Source of the DNA: Bacilli bacterium
Lineage (GTDB): Bacteria; Bacillota_I; Bacilli_A; RF39; UBA660
Length of the DNA: 41,171 nucleotides
Direction: 5' to 3'
Assembly (NCBI GenBank): GCA_028684435.1
Contig: JAQUFX010000002.1
Coordinates: forward strand, 1-41,171
Made by a program: the position numbers and the translations under genes
Notes under the pieces: generated by a model
What the model saw: only the letters and a program-made list of their open reading frames with translations
The model's database searches: none
What the model was told of the DNA's origin: nothing
Part shown: positions 30,849-39,660 of the stretch, one piece after another
How positions within the stretch are numbered: position 1 is the stretch's first letter
Layout: each line of letters opens with the position of its first letter

Positions 30849-30869
30849 AAATATATTAAATATATTTTT
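30849..30869 (+). terminator. Weak terminator of the bacteriocin operon
   Basis: An A/T-only 8-base stem AAATATAT/ATATATTT, loop TAA, plus two more T. Its stability is low. Confidence 0.4.
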
Positions 30870-30897
30870 ACCATATATAAAAATTTAATGATATAAT
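30867..30897 (+). promoter_or_regulatory. Promoter of cca
   Basis: TATAAT (30892-30897) preceded by TGA (extended -10), with TTTACC (30867-30872) at a long spacing. Transcription would begin almost at the ribosome site GGGTGA. Confidence 0.5.
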
Positions 30898-30914
30898 ATT
30901 TATTGGGTGAGTAT

Positions 30915-31997
30915 GTGAATTCTAAAATTAAAAAAGTATTAGAAACATTAGAAAAAAATGGTTTTGAAGCTTATGTAGTAGGGGGTTATGTAAGAGATAC
31001 CTTACTAAATATTAATACTACTGATGTAGATATATGTACTAATGCTTTACCTAAAGATATTATTAAAATTTTTAATAAAAATGGGAGTAATATTAATTAT
31101 GGATCAATTTCTTTAAATGATGGCAAATATAATTTTGATATTACTACCTTCCGAAGCGAATCAAATTATGATAAAAGAAAACCATTAAATATTAAATATA
31201 TTAATGATTTAATTATTGATTTACAAAGAAGGGATTTTACCATTAATTCTTTATGTATGAATAAAGAAGGAGAAATTATTAATCTGCTTGGCGGACTAAA
31301 TGATTTAAATCAAAAATCTATTAGAATTATAGGTGATACAAGTAAAAAATTAACTGAAGATCCATTAAGAATATTAAGAGCGATTAGATTTTCAATAACT
31401 TTAGGTTTTAAATTAGATAATGAAATAATAACGTTTATTAATAATAATAAGTCTTTAATTAAAACTTTAAGCTATACAAGAAAATATGAAGAACTTAATC
31501 GTATATTTTCTTCTAAAAATGCTTATTTAGGGTTAAAAATATTAAAAGATCTAAATCTTTTAGAAGAACTTGAAATAAAGTATGATAATATTAAAGTAGT
31601 TAATGATGTTTTAGGCATTTGGGCTCAAATTGATTATAGTGATAATTATATTTTTACTAAAAGTAGTTCCGAAGTTATAAAAAATATTCGTGAAATTATT
31701 TCAAAAGGAATAATTGATAATAATGTTCTTTTTAAATATAATTTATATATATCAATGGTTGCAGGGCAAATTTTAGGAATTGATTATAAAATCATTTCTA
31801 AAATGCATGCTGATTTAAAAATAAAATCAGCAAAAGAGTTAGATATTAATTCTAAAGATATTTTTAATGTTTTAAATATCAAACCATCTCCTCAAGTAAA
31901 AGAAATAATTAAAGATTTAATAGATCAAGTATTAAATAACAATTTAGAAAACAATTATGATAATTTAAAAAAATATATATTAAAAAAATGGAAGTGA
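30915..31997 (+). CDS. cca: CCA-adding tRNA nucleotidyltransferase
   Basis: This class II nucleotidyltransferase builds or repairs the 3' CCA of tRNA. GGYVRDTLL near residues 23-31, the metal-binding DVDICTNA near 38, RRDFTINSLCMN near 105-116 and EDPLRILRAIRF near 155 are the conserved motifs A to D. The 360 residues fit the Bacillus-type enzyme. The possible TTG at 30903 lies on the SD; GTG 30915 behind GGGTGA is a better start. It is followed 4 bases after the stop by dnaD. Both seen tRNAs already encode CCA, so here it would mainly repair. Confidence 0.95.
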   Translation: MNSKIKKVLETLEKNGFEAYVVGGYVRDTLLNINTTDVDICTNALPKDIIKIFNKNGSNINYGSISLNDGKYNFDITTFRSESNYDKRKPLNIKYINDLIIDLQRRDFTINSLCMNKEGEIINLLGGLNDLNQKSIRIIGDTSKKLTEDPLRILRAIRFSITLGFKLDNEIITFINNNKSLIKTLSYTRKYEELNRIFSSKNAYLGLKILKDLNLLEELEIKYDNIKVVNDVLGIWAQIDYSDNYIFTKSSSEVIKNIREIISKGIIDNNVLFKYNLYISMVAGQILGIDYKIISKMHADLKIKSAKELDINSKDIFNVLNIKPSPQVKEIIKDLIDQVLNNNLENNYDNLKKYILKKWK

Positions 31998-32001
31998 TAT
32001 T

Positions 32002-32643
32002 ATGAGTAATACCATATTAGAGGGTATTGTAAAACAAAAAGATTACATTTTTAAAACTCAAATTTTTAAAATTGCTAATAATTTTAATTTTAATACTTCT
32101 GAGTTATTATTAATTATATATTTTTTAAATCAAGAAAGTCCTAGTTTCAATATTCCAGAAATTAAAAATATAACTTATTTAGATGATAAAGAAATAATGG
32201 ATGCTTTTTCATCTTTATCAGGAAAAGGTATTATATCAATTAATATTAATAAAAATGCAAATGGAATTATATGTGAAGATATTGATTTATCTAATTTATA
32301 TAAATATATTGTCAGTGATATTAATACTAGTGTTAAAAAACAAGCTAATATAAATATATTTAATATTTTTGAAAAAGAATTTGGAAGAACTTTAAGTCCG
32401 ATTGAATTTGAGATTATTAATGCTTGGTTAAAATCAGGAATAAGTGAAGAATTAATAATTGGTGCCTTAAAAGAAGCAACATTTAATGGTGTAAGTAATT
32501 TAAGATATATTGACAAAATTATTTATGAATGGAATAAAAAAGGCTTCAAAAATATGGAAGATTTACATAATCATTTGAAAAAGAAAGAACCAAATGAAAA
32601 TAAAGTATTATTTGATTACAATTGGTTAGAAGATGAAGAGTGA
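32002..32643 (+). CDS. dnaD: DnaD-like primosomal protein
   Basis: DnaD, with DnaB and DnaI, loads the replicative helicase at oriC and restarting forks in Bacilli. The 213-residue protein has an N-terminal winged-helix part (residues 1-95, with LLIIYFLNQES) and the C-terminal DnaB_2/DnaD domain (about 115-185) with FEKEFGRTLSPIEFEIINAW and later LRYIDKIIYEWNKKG, the YxxxIxxxW signature. The order cca, dnaD, ponA, recU echoes that of Bacillus. A low-GC specific replication factor, it supports placement in Bacilli. Confidence 0.9.
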   Translation: MSNTILEGIVKQKDYIFKTQIFKIANNFNFNTSELLLIIYFLNQESPSFNIPEIKNITYLDDKEIMDAFSSLSGKGIISININKNANGIICEDIDLSNLYKYIVSDINTSVKKQANINIFNIFEKEFGRTLSPIEFEIINAWLKSGISEELIIGALKEATFNGVSNLRYIDKIIYEWNKKGFKNMEDLHNHLKKKEPNENKVLFDYNWLEDEE

Positions 32644-32752
32644 GATATATACTTTACTTTAATAATTTAATATCAATTCATAGGTAATTAGGCTATAAAA
32701 AGTATTATGAATTAATAATAGCACCTATATTAAGTAACCAATTAATGAATAT

Positions 32753-32787
32753 AAAAAGACAATTATTATTAAATAACTGTCTTTTTT
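32753..32787. terminator. Bidirectional terminator, dnaD / ponA
   Basis: Stem AAAAAGACA/TGTCTTTTT with a further TTA/TAA part and one mismatch. The T-run serves dnaD and the A-run, read on the other strand, serves ponA. The 107 bases before it hold only an AATTCATA/TATGAATT repeat. Confidence 0.7.
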
Positions 32788-35542
32788 AACAACTTGGATT
32801 AATATTTAAAGTAATATTATTAGGTATAATAGCACCATTATATTTTATAGTGGGTTTTATAGTGTAAATATTTTCATTAGTCATAGTATCGCAATTTATT
32901 TTATTATTATTATAGTAACATTCATTAGTTATGAAAATATTTTTAGTAATATCTGTTCCTGATTCTAGTACTTTAATATAAGGCTGATTTAAATTTATTA
33001 TTGATTGATAACTTGATAAGTTAACACAATTTCCGATTGATAGTTGAGCATTTATAACATTACTAACATCAATATTTTTTGATATTCCTTCACTCATATT
33101 ACTTTTAAATATAGAATAACTAGATTTTACTGTGAATGTAGCATTAGTATTTAAGTATTCATTGTAAATAAAAGTAGTTGCTGAAGTCCATCCTAAATCT
33201 CTTAATCCAGTTCCAGTATTAATATATATTTGATATCCTATATTTCCTATATTACTTGCATTATAATTAATTCTTTGAATTAAATATTTATTAGCCCATT
33301 TACCATAACCTTCATTATAATATCCGGTTAAATATTCACTACTAATAGCATCAGGAATAGGTGTTGCATTCCATGAAAGAGTAGTTTTACCATTTTCATA
33401 TTTTACTGATAAATCAGAAGGATTATTTAACTTGCTAAATCTTGTTGATGTTTCACTTGGTGCAGTTCCTTTTCTAAATAATTCAACACTTTTTAAATTA
33501 CTTGGAGTATATTCACTTGCTAGTAAGACTGGATTAGTTTCAAGTTCAATTGTTGCTGATACGACACTAGATGGTTTTTTAAATTTAGAATTTTTTTCTA
33601 AAATCCCGCTATTTAATTTTTTGGCAATTGCATTACGGGTACTAGATCCTAATGAATTAGTAAGGTAATATTCTTTAGTTATTATATCTTTATAACCTAC
33701 CCATGTTGCTATTGCGTAATCTGGAGAATATCCTACAACCCATGAATCACCAATTATATCTCCTGTTAATTTTAACTCTTTTTTTCTAGCACTATCGACT
33801 GTCGATGTACCGGTTTTACCACATAGGTCAGTACCACTAACACTACCACCAGGAACATGTCCATTTGTTATTGCAAATCTTAAAATATTATTAATCATAT
33901 AAGCAGTTGAATCTTTCATAACAGTTCTTTTTTCGGGAGTAACTATATAAGTGTCCCCAGTTTTAACAAATTCTATCTTAGTAAATGAATGAGGTTCAAT
34001 ATATATACCACCTCTGGCAAATGTTGCATAAGCAGCTGCTAGTTGAACTGGATTACTTCCGGTATATCCGCCTATACTATGGGCTTCATTAATAAAACCA
34101 GTTGAATCATATTCAGGTGTTAAACCTAAACCAGTAACAAATTCATTTATATATATTTGAGGTACAGCTTGAAATGCTTGTAAGGCTGGAATATTTCTTG
34201 AAGCGGCTAAAGCAGTTTTAGCTGTCATTATCCCGCGATAGGAATTATCAAAATTTTTAATCTTAACACCATTACTATATCCATGAACATCATCAATAAT
34301 CATTTGTCCTGTTCCCCAATTTAAATATTCTATTGCAGGACCATAATCAAATAAAGGTTTAGCAGTAGATCCTGGATGTCTACTATTCATAGTAGCAAAA
34401 TTAAATCCTAATTTTCTGACTTTATTACGTCCAGCACCTATAGCAGTTATTCCTCCGGTTTTAACATCTATAACAGCAATTCCGGCTTGCAAAGCATCAT
34501 TTGGCCATTTATAACTAGTACCATTATAGATATTATTTATTACTTCTTGTTTTTTTGGATTAAATGTTGAATATATTCTCATAGATACTAAATAAGGATT
34601 TTGATCAGTTCTATTTTCAACTTCTTCAACTATGGTGTCAATAATACCTTGATCTTGATTTATAGTTGTTGCATCATTGACAAGTAGAGTAGCGATAGGA
34701 ATAGCTTTAGCTAGTTCACACTCTTCATCAGTTATATAATTGTGACGTTTCATTAAATTTAAAACTTGATTACGTCTTGCTTCCGCTTTTTCCGGATATA
34801 TATATGGATCATAAGCACTTGGTGCTTGGAATAATCCAGCTAGAGTAGCAGCTTCAGTAAGAGTAACTTCACCAATTGATTTATTAAAATAGATTTGGCT
34901 AGCTTGTTCTATACCATGAGAGCCTCCACCTAAATAAGGTATATTTACATAAAATTCTAAAATTTGTTCTTTTGTATATTTTTTTTCAATTTTAAATACT
35001 GCCATATATACATCGGTAAATTTTCTTATAATACCTTTGATACCTGTTGCAGTATTATCAGTAAATCTTTGTTTTACAATTTGCATTGTTATAGTCGAAG
35101 CCCCACCAGCATCATTATTACCAAGTATTTGTCCAAAAGATGCCTTTAAAAATCTTGCTAAATCAACACCACTATGTTGCATAAATCTAGAATCTTCAGT
35201 TGCTAATATAGCATCAATAAATACTTCAGGTAGATCATCATAAGAAACAATTTTTCTATTTTCACTACCAAGTCTTGCATATTCATTTCCTTCAACATCA
35301 TATATTATTGAAGATTCTTTTGAATATAATGCTTCTTCGGAAAAGTTGGGAGAACCAATAATAACAATAAGCATAAAAGCAACTATTGTTAAGGTAATTG
35401 CAATTAAACCTATCATAAATATCGTTAATATTTTTTCACCAATATTTTTATTTTTAAATTTCCTTATTTTAGGTAATTTTGTTTTAGTAATGTTAATATT
35501 AGGAATATTAATTTTCTTTTTAATTGTTTTTTTCTTTTTCAT
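32786..35542 (-). CDS. ponA: Class A penicillin-binding protein (PBP1A)
   Basis: A bifunctional peptidoglycan synthase. One membrane helix lies at about residues 38-61 after a very basic cytoplasmic tail. The GT51 glycosyltransferase domain (about 85-265) has ATEDSRFMQHSGVD and GGASTITMQIVKQ. The transpeptidase has the active Ser in GSTAKP near 391, SRN in AASRNIPA and KTGT near 573. A C-terminal extension of about 260 residues contains a fibronectin-III-like part (NPSDLSVKYENGKTTLSW) and a Cys-containing end. It starts 23 bases inside the recU end behind AGGAGG, as recU-ponA in Bacillus. The 918-residue length equals that of B. subtilis PBP1 (914). Confidence 0.95.
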   Translation of the reverse strand: MKKKKTIKKKINIPNINITKTKLPKIRKFKNKNIGEKILTIFMIGLIAITLTIVAFMLIVIIGSPNFSEEALYSKESSIIYDVEGNEYARLGSENRKIVSYDDLPEVFIDAILATEDSRFMQHSGVDLARFLKASFGQILGNNDAGGASTITMQIVKQRFTDNTATGIKGIIRKFTDVYMAVFKIEKKYTKEQILEFYVNIPYLGGGSHGIEQASQIYFNKSIGEVTLTEAATLAGLFQAPSAYDPYIYPEKAEARRNQVLNLMKRHNYITDEECELAKAIPIATLLVNDATTINQDQGIIDTIVEEVENRTDQNPYLVSMRIYSTFNPKKQEVINNIYNGTSYKWPNDALQAGIAVIDVKTGGITAIGAGRNKVRKLGFNFATMNSRHPGSTAKPLFDYGPAIEYLNWGTGQMIIDDVHGYSNGVKIKNFDNSYRGIMTAKTALAASRNIPALQAFQAVPQIYINEFVTGLGLTPEYDSTGFINEAHSIGGYTGSNPVQLAAAYATFARGGIYIEPHSFTKIEFVKTGDTYIVTPEKRTVMKDSTAYMINNILRFAITNGHVPGGSVSGTDLCGKTGTSTVDSARKKELKLTGDIIGDSWVVGYSPDYAIATWVGYKDIITKEYYLTNSLGSSTRNAIAKKLNSGILEKNSKFKKPSSVVSATIELETNPVLLASEYTPSNLKSVELFRKGTAPSETSTRFSKLNNPSDLSVKYENGKTTLSWNATPIPDAISSEYLTGYYNEGYGKWANKYLIQRINYNASNIGNIGYQIYINTGTGLRDLGWTSATTFIYNEYLNTNATFTVKSSYSIFKSNMSEGISKNIDVSNVINAQLSIGNCVNLSSYQSIINLNQPYIKVLESGTDITKNIFITNECYYNNNKINCDTMTNENIYTIKPTIKYNGAIIPNNITLNINPSC

Positions 35543-36101
35543 AATGACCTCCTATAAAATAATTTTTAATAATTTTTATATAATCTAATGTAGGACTATA
35601 TTTTAATTTAATATTGAATCCTTTTTCTTTTATATAATTAAATGGAATACTTTTACGATTATTGTTTTTAATATATACTATTAAATCCATTCCTTTTAAT
35701 AAATAGATTTCATTATTCATTTCTATTATTAAAAAAGATATCCCACCATGTTTAATTATATTCTCAATATGTTTGATTTGGTGATGATGGATATTATTTA
35801 ATGGAAATGCTGTTTTATTAGTAGTACTTTTAGCATCGAAATCTATGTAATATCCTTTGTATAAACCAACATAATCTAAGGTAGATTTATTTTTAAAAAA
35901 ACCTTTGGTTAATATTTTTTTATCACTTTCATAGTTTACTTTACATATTGTGATTGGAGTTGGCTTTTTATAAATAATTGCTATATCATTTTCTTTATAA
36001 TATTCATTTGCTTCATCAATTAAAGATTCTAATTTCATACCTCTATTAGCATAATTAATATTTTTTTTATAAATTTTTTTATTATTGTTAGGATATAACA
36101 A
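35520..36101 (-). CDS. recU: Holliday junction resolvase RecU
   Basis: RecU cuts four-way junctions in recombination and steers RuvAB in Gram-positives. Motifs in order are NRGMKLESLI near residues 19-28, KKPTPI, STLDYVGLYKGYYIDFDAKS with the catalytic Asp and Glu/Asp residues, then FPLNNIHHHQ. The annotated frame reaches 36113 (TTG), but the SD-like GGTGAT is best placed for TTG 36101, giving MLYPNNNKK, parallel to the Bacillus start MIRYPNGK. It overlaps ponA by 23 bases, the conserved recU-ponA operon. 193 residues is a normal size. Confidence 0.93.
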   Translation of the reverse strand: MLYPNNNKKIYKKNINYANRGMKLESLIDEANEYYKENDIAIIYKKPTPITICKVNYESDKKILTKGFFKNKSTLDYVGLYKGYYIDFDAKSTTNKTAFPLNNIHHHQIKHIENIIKHGGISFLIIEMNNEIYLLKGMDLIVYIKNNNRKSIPFNYIKEKGFNIKLKYSPTLDYIKIIKNYFIGGHYEKEKNN

Positions 36102-36162
36102 ATTTATCACCAATTTAATTATATATTAATTTTTACAGATTTGCTATATATTCTGTTTTAAT

Positions 36163-36191
36163 TTGCATTTTTTTACACATTTTATTATAAT
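36163..36191 (+). promoter_or_regulatory. Promoter of engB
   Basis: TTGCAT (36163-36168), 17 bases, TATAAT (36186-36191), 19 bases before the start codon with AGGAG between. Confidence 0.65.
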
Positions 36192-36210
36192 GCTAGTGTG
36201 AGGAGAAAAT

Positions 36211-36804
36211 ATGAAAATAGATAATAGCTTTTTGAGTGTTATTGCAGTAAGAATAAGTCAATATCCCGAACCTAATAAACCCGAATTTCTTTTAGTGGGG
36301 AGGAGTAATGTTGGTAAAAGTAGTTTCATTAATTCATTATTAGGTAGAAAAAATTATGCTAAAACAAGTAGTAAGCCTGGTAAAACTCAAACATTAAATT
36401 TTTATTTATGTAATGAAGAATTTTATTTAGTTGATGTTCCTGGTTATGGATATGCCGCTGTAAATAAAGCTATTCAAAAAAAGTTTGGATTAATGATTGA
36501 AGAATATTTAACTCATCGTGAAAATTTAAAAAGAGTATTTATGATAATTGATAGCCGTATGAAACCGACTGAAAATGATCATATTATGTATAAATATCTA
36601 AAATATTTTAATATACCTGTAACTATCGTTGCTACTAAATATGATAAGATAAAACCTAATGATCGTGACAAGATTATGAAATCAATAGAATCTTCTATTA
36701 ATATAGATGAAAACGATCAATTAGTATATTTTTCTAGTATTACCAAAAAAGGTAGAGACGAAATATATAATATCATAAATAATGAATTACAAAAAGAAGT
36801 TTAA
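36211..36804 (+). CDS. engB: Ribosome biogenesis GTPase EngB/YsxC
   Basis: An essential GTPase for 50S ribosome assembly. GRSNVGKSSFINSL (G1) near residues 30-43, a threonine-containing G2 loop in KPGKTQTLNF, DVPGYGYA (G3), TKYDK (G4) and a SSI-like G5 are all in place. The 197 residues are typical. It is divergent from recU-ponA and has its own promoter. The coding stop is followed by an A/T stretch that holds the promoter of the prepilin operon. Confidence 0.96.
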   Translation: MKIDNSFLSVIAVRISQYPEPNKPEFLLVGRSNVGKSSFINSLLGRKNYAKTSSKPGKTQTLNFYLCNEEFYLVDVPGYGYAAVNKAIQKKFGLMIEEYLTHRENLKRVFMIIDSRMKPTENDHIMYKYLKYFNIPVTIVATKYDKIKPNDRDKIMKSIESSINIDENDQLVYFSSITKKGRDEIYNIINNELQKEV

Positions 36805-36828
36805 AATTCTTTTTTTTTATTGTATAAT
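36800..36828 (+). promoter_or_regulatory. Promoter of the prepilin operon
   Basis: TTTAAA (36800-36805), 17 bases, TATAAT (36823-36828), followed by AGGTGG and the start codon. Confidence 0.5.
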
Positions 36829-36849
36829 GATTAAGATAGGTGGTATATA

Positions 36850-38709
36850 ATGAATAAAAAAGGGTTTACTCTTATAGAAGTTTTAGTAGTTATAACAATT
36901 ATCGGTATATTAACAGCAATAGCAATACCAGCGGCACAAGGTATTAACAAAAAAATAAGTCAAAAGTTATATAATTCTAAAATAACTTTAGCAGCTGAAG
37001 GAGCTAAAGTTTGGGGAGAAGACCATAAAAAATGTTTCACATGTAGTGGAGCATCTTGTTCAAGCAAATGTGTTGAAGATTTATACTGCGATCCTACTTT
37101 AGATTTTGAAAATGAAAAAATATGTGAAATAACTATTGAAGTTTTAGCAAAAAATAAATATATTAAATATGATGATGAAGCAAATAAAAAAATTGTCGAT
37201 CCAAGGAATAAAAACAATTTGTTAAATGATAAAAAAATAATAATAGTATATAATAAAAATTATAAAACCGTAAATACTGGTTATGATTATTATTCTTTAT
37301 CATTTGATGGTAATGGAGCAACTAGTGGTGAGATAAAGCCGAAAACATGTAAAGCAGATACATTATGCCCTATACTTAGTAATAGCATTTTTGAAAGAAC
37401 TAATTATGATTTTGTTGGATGGTCTTTAACTCCAAATGGTAGTGTTGATTATAATAATTCAAATTCTATTAAATTAACAGCAGATACAACGCTTTATGCT
37501 ATATGGAATTTAAAAAAATATTCTTTATCGTTTAATAGTAATGGAGCTACTGGGACTATGGGTTCTATAAAATGTGAACATGAGCAACCATGCTTAATAC
37601 CTAATAATAAATTTGAAAAAATTGATAATAAATTTATTGGATGGAGTACTACTTTAAATGACAAAGTTGAATATAATTCTGGAGATTCAATAAGATTAAT
37701 TGCTAATATGATTTTATATGCTAAATGGTTAGAAGTTGATACAAGACCACCCACTATTTTAATTACTAATACAAATACTTTATTATCTGGAACTGATATC
37801 TATTCTAGTCCAGTATCTATAAAAATAAGTGCGACAGATAATTTATCAGGAGTAAAAACAATTAAATATTGTACTACTACTGCATCTACATGCACACCAA
37901 CAACTAATATATCTAATGGAAGTAATATTTCTGTAACTGGTAGCACAACAACGGTATTAGGTAATACTATATGTGCTATTGCAACAGATAATTTAGGCAA
38001 TACAATGACTACTCCTACGTGTGAAACTTATAAAATAGATAATCGTAATCCTAGTATAACATGTTCTAGTACTGGGGATTGGAGTAATACCTCATCACAT
38101 ATAGATTGTACTGGAACAGATTATTTTGGTATTAGAAAATTAGAATGGAGCTTTTACAATAATAATTGGAATACATTTAGTACTATAAATGGAAGTGGAC
38201 CTTTTTCTACACCTTATAATGCTGGTTTTAATACATCAAAATATCAAAATTATGTTAAAGCAACTGATACTGCCGGCAGAACGTATACAACTAATGCTTA
38301 TAGTAAAATAGATACTTTAACTCCTTTTCCACCAGCATTAGATATTTACGGAATAATTAATGATACTAATAGCAATATTAGCAATGTCACTTGTACTAAT
38401 AATAAATATTTAGCAGATGGAACTAATAACCCAAATTATAATAAAAATGTTAACACTATTTGTAGGTTAACATATATAAATTATTATAACAGTTATACTT
38501 GGAGTTGGTATTGGGAAGATGACTGGAACGCTGATTCTGGATATTCTGGTATAAGTCATTTGACTTATAACGGATCTTGTTCTTCAAATTATTATACTGG
38601 TGGAAATGTTCCTTGCTTAAGTATTGGTTCAGGATGTTATGCGGATTTCTATGCAGTTGATGCTGCCGGCAATAAATCCTTAACTTATTTGAGAATATAT
38701 GCGCCATAA
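36850..38709 (+). CDS. Giant prepilin fused to InlB-like and Ig-like domains
   Basis: The N-terminus MNKKGFTLIEVLVVITIIGI is a type IV prepilin signal: cleavage after Gly5, Phe6 to be methylated, Glu10 of the mature helix kept. A prepilin head follows to about 135 with six cysteines and DPRNK. Beyond it are two InlB-type repeats (about 150-222 and 223-293, each ending LYAxW), an Ig-like domain beginning DTRPPTILI and a Cys-rich C-terminal region to 619. Normal pseudopilins are 100-180 residues, so this is a pilin with an adhesin payload, perhaps a tip subunit. It is followed by a small membrane protein and a second prepilin with the same head. No pilin peptidase or ATPase is in the window. 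Confidence 0.85.
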   Translation: MNKKGFTLIEVLVVITIIGILTAIAIPAAQGINKKISQKLYNSKITLAAEGAKVWGEDHKKCFTCSGASCSSKCVEDLYCDPTLDFENEKICEITIEVLAKNKYIKYDDEANKKIVDPRNKNNLLNDKKIIIVYNKNYKTVNTGYDYYSLSFDGNGATSGEIKPKTCKADTLCPILSNSIFERTNYDFVGWSLTPNGSVDYNNSNSIKLTADTTLYAIWNLKKYSLSFNSNGATGTMGSIKCEHEQPCLIPNNKFEKIDNKFIGWSTTLNDKVEYNSGDSIRLIANMILYAKWLEVDTRPPTILITNTNTLLSGTDIYSSPVSIKISATDNLSGVKTIKYCTTTASTCTPTTNISNGSNISVTGSTTTVLGNTICAIATDNLGNTMTTPTCETYKIDNRNPSITCSSTGDWSNTSSHIDCTGTDYFGIRKLEWSFYNNNWNTFSTINGSGPFSTPYNAGFNTSKYQNYVKATDTAGRTYTTNAYSKIDTLTPFPPALDIYGIINDTNSNISNVTCTNNKYLADGTNNPNYNKNVNTICRLTYINYYNSYTWSWYWEDDWNADSGYSGISHLTYNGSCSSNYYTGGNVPCLSIGSGCYADFYAVDAAGNKSLTYLRIYAP

Positions 38710-38719
38710 AGGAGAACAA

Positions 38720-39106
38720 ATGAAAATTATTAAAATATTAAATAAAATATTAATTGTTATAGTTGTATTACTTATTATAGGATTAATAACGCTTCCTTTT
38801 ATTTCTAAAGAAGATAAAAATCAAGGAGAATCTAAAATAAATAATAAAGAACCAAAAACAACTAAAAAAGATCAAAAAATTTTATTAACTGATAAAGAAG
38901 TACTTGATTTATTAATTATTTATAAAGATAACAATCATGATTTTATTATAAGGGATAAAACAAATAATAAATATATAATAGAAAGAAAGAATTCTGATAC
39001 AGGAAATATTGATATGATTTTTGAAGTGAATCTTGCAACTAATGATTTTAAAATTGTTGAGATAAAACCTAGTCAAGGGATTTCTGGTGGTGGAAGTGGA
39101 GAATAA
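38720..39106 (+). CDS. Small membrane-anchored protein of the prepilin operon
   Basis: Not recognised. The 128-residue product has an N-terminal membrane helix (ILIVIVVLLIIGLITLPF), a Lys-rich linker and a soluble end with ERKNSDTGNIDMIFEVNL and a Gly-rich tail. It is enclosed between two prepilin genes and overlaps the second by 20 bases, so it belongs to their pilus or secretion structure, maybe as a minor pilin-like or assembly protein. The open frame reaches 38699, but AAAGGAG (38708-38713) selects ATG 38720. No prepilin cleavage motif is seen. Confidence 0.55.
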   Translation: MKIIKILNKILIVIVVLLIIGLITLPFISKEDKNQGESKINNKEPKTTKKDQKILLTDKEVLDLLIIYKDNNHDFIIRDKTNNKYIIERKNSDTGNIDMIFEVNLATNDFKIVEIKPSQGISGGGSGE

Positions 39107-39551
39107 AGGTTTTACTTTAGTAGAAATTTTAGCAGTTATAACTATAATAAGTTTGTTAGTTCTTATTGCTATACCTGCATCGCAAAGCATTGCTAAAAAA
39201 ACTAATGAAAAAATGTATATATCAAAATTAGATATTGCTAAACAAAGTGCAAAATTATGGGCTATTGATAATATTGAATGTTTTAAAAATCCAATTTGCA
39301 AAAAAATTATTCCTGCAGAATGTAAAATTACTAAAGACAATATTAAGTGTTATACCATTACTTTAAATGCTTTAGCAGAAGAAGGGTATTATGATTATGA
39401 TGGTTATGATGATGAAGGGAATGGAAGAATAATAGATCCAAGGAATAAAAGCGAAGAAAATGATTTAAATGATACTCCTTTATTAATTAATTATAATACT
39501 AATACTAAAAAAATTGATTTTATAACTATTGAAAAGTCTTTGATTAATTAA
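39087..39551 (+). CDS. Type IV prepilin-like protein (ComGC-like)
   Basis: A prepilin of about 154 residues: KGFTLVEILAVITIISLLVL gives a short leader, Phe and Glu5 of the mature helix. The soluble head has four cysteines (IECFKNPICKK, AECKITKDNIKC) and DPRNKSEENDLND, closely paralleling the head of the giant prepilin, so the two are paralogues. Several in-frame GTGs exist (39087, 39090, 39096). 39087 has AAGGGA 6 bases upstream, while 39096 would give the neatest leader VENKG. It overlaps the previous gene. Resemblance to ComGC suggests a pilus for DNA uptake or adhesion; the machinery is elsewhere. Confidence 0.82.
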   Translation: MVEVENKGFTLVEILAVITIISLLVLIAIPASQSIAKKTNEKMYISKLDIAKQSAKLWAIDNIECFKNPICKKIIPAECKITKDNIKCYTITLNALAEEGYYDYDGYDDEGNGRIIDPRNKSEENDLNDTPLLINYNTNTKKIDFITIEKSLIN

Positions 39552-39573
39552 TTTTGTGTTTTATACTTTTACA

Positions 39574-39604
39574 AAAAAATCCTTTAATATTAAGGATTTT
39601 CTTT
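39574..39604 (+). terminator. Terminator of the prepilin operon
   Basis: A 9-base stem AAAATCCTT/AAGGATTTT, loop of 7, then CTTTG with few extra T. Confidence 0.65.
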
Positions 39605-39660
39605 GCTTTATTTTTAATAATTTAGTATGCTAATAACATAGAAGTTAAGGAATGATGGAT

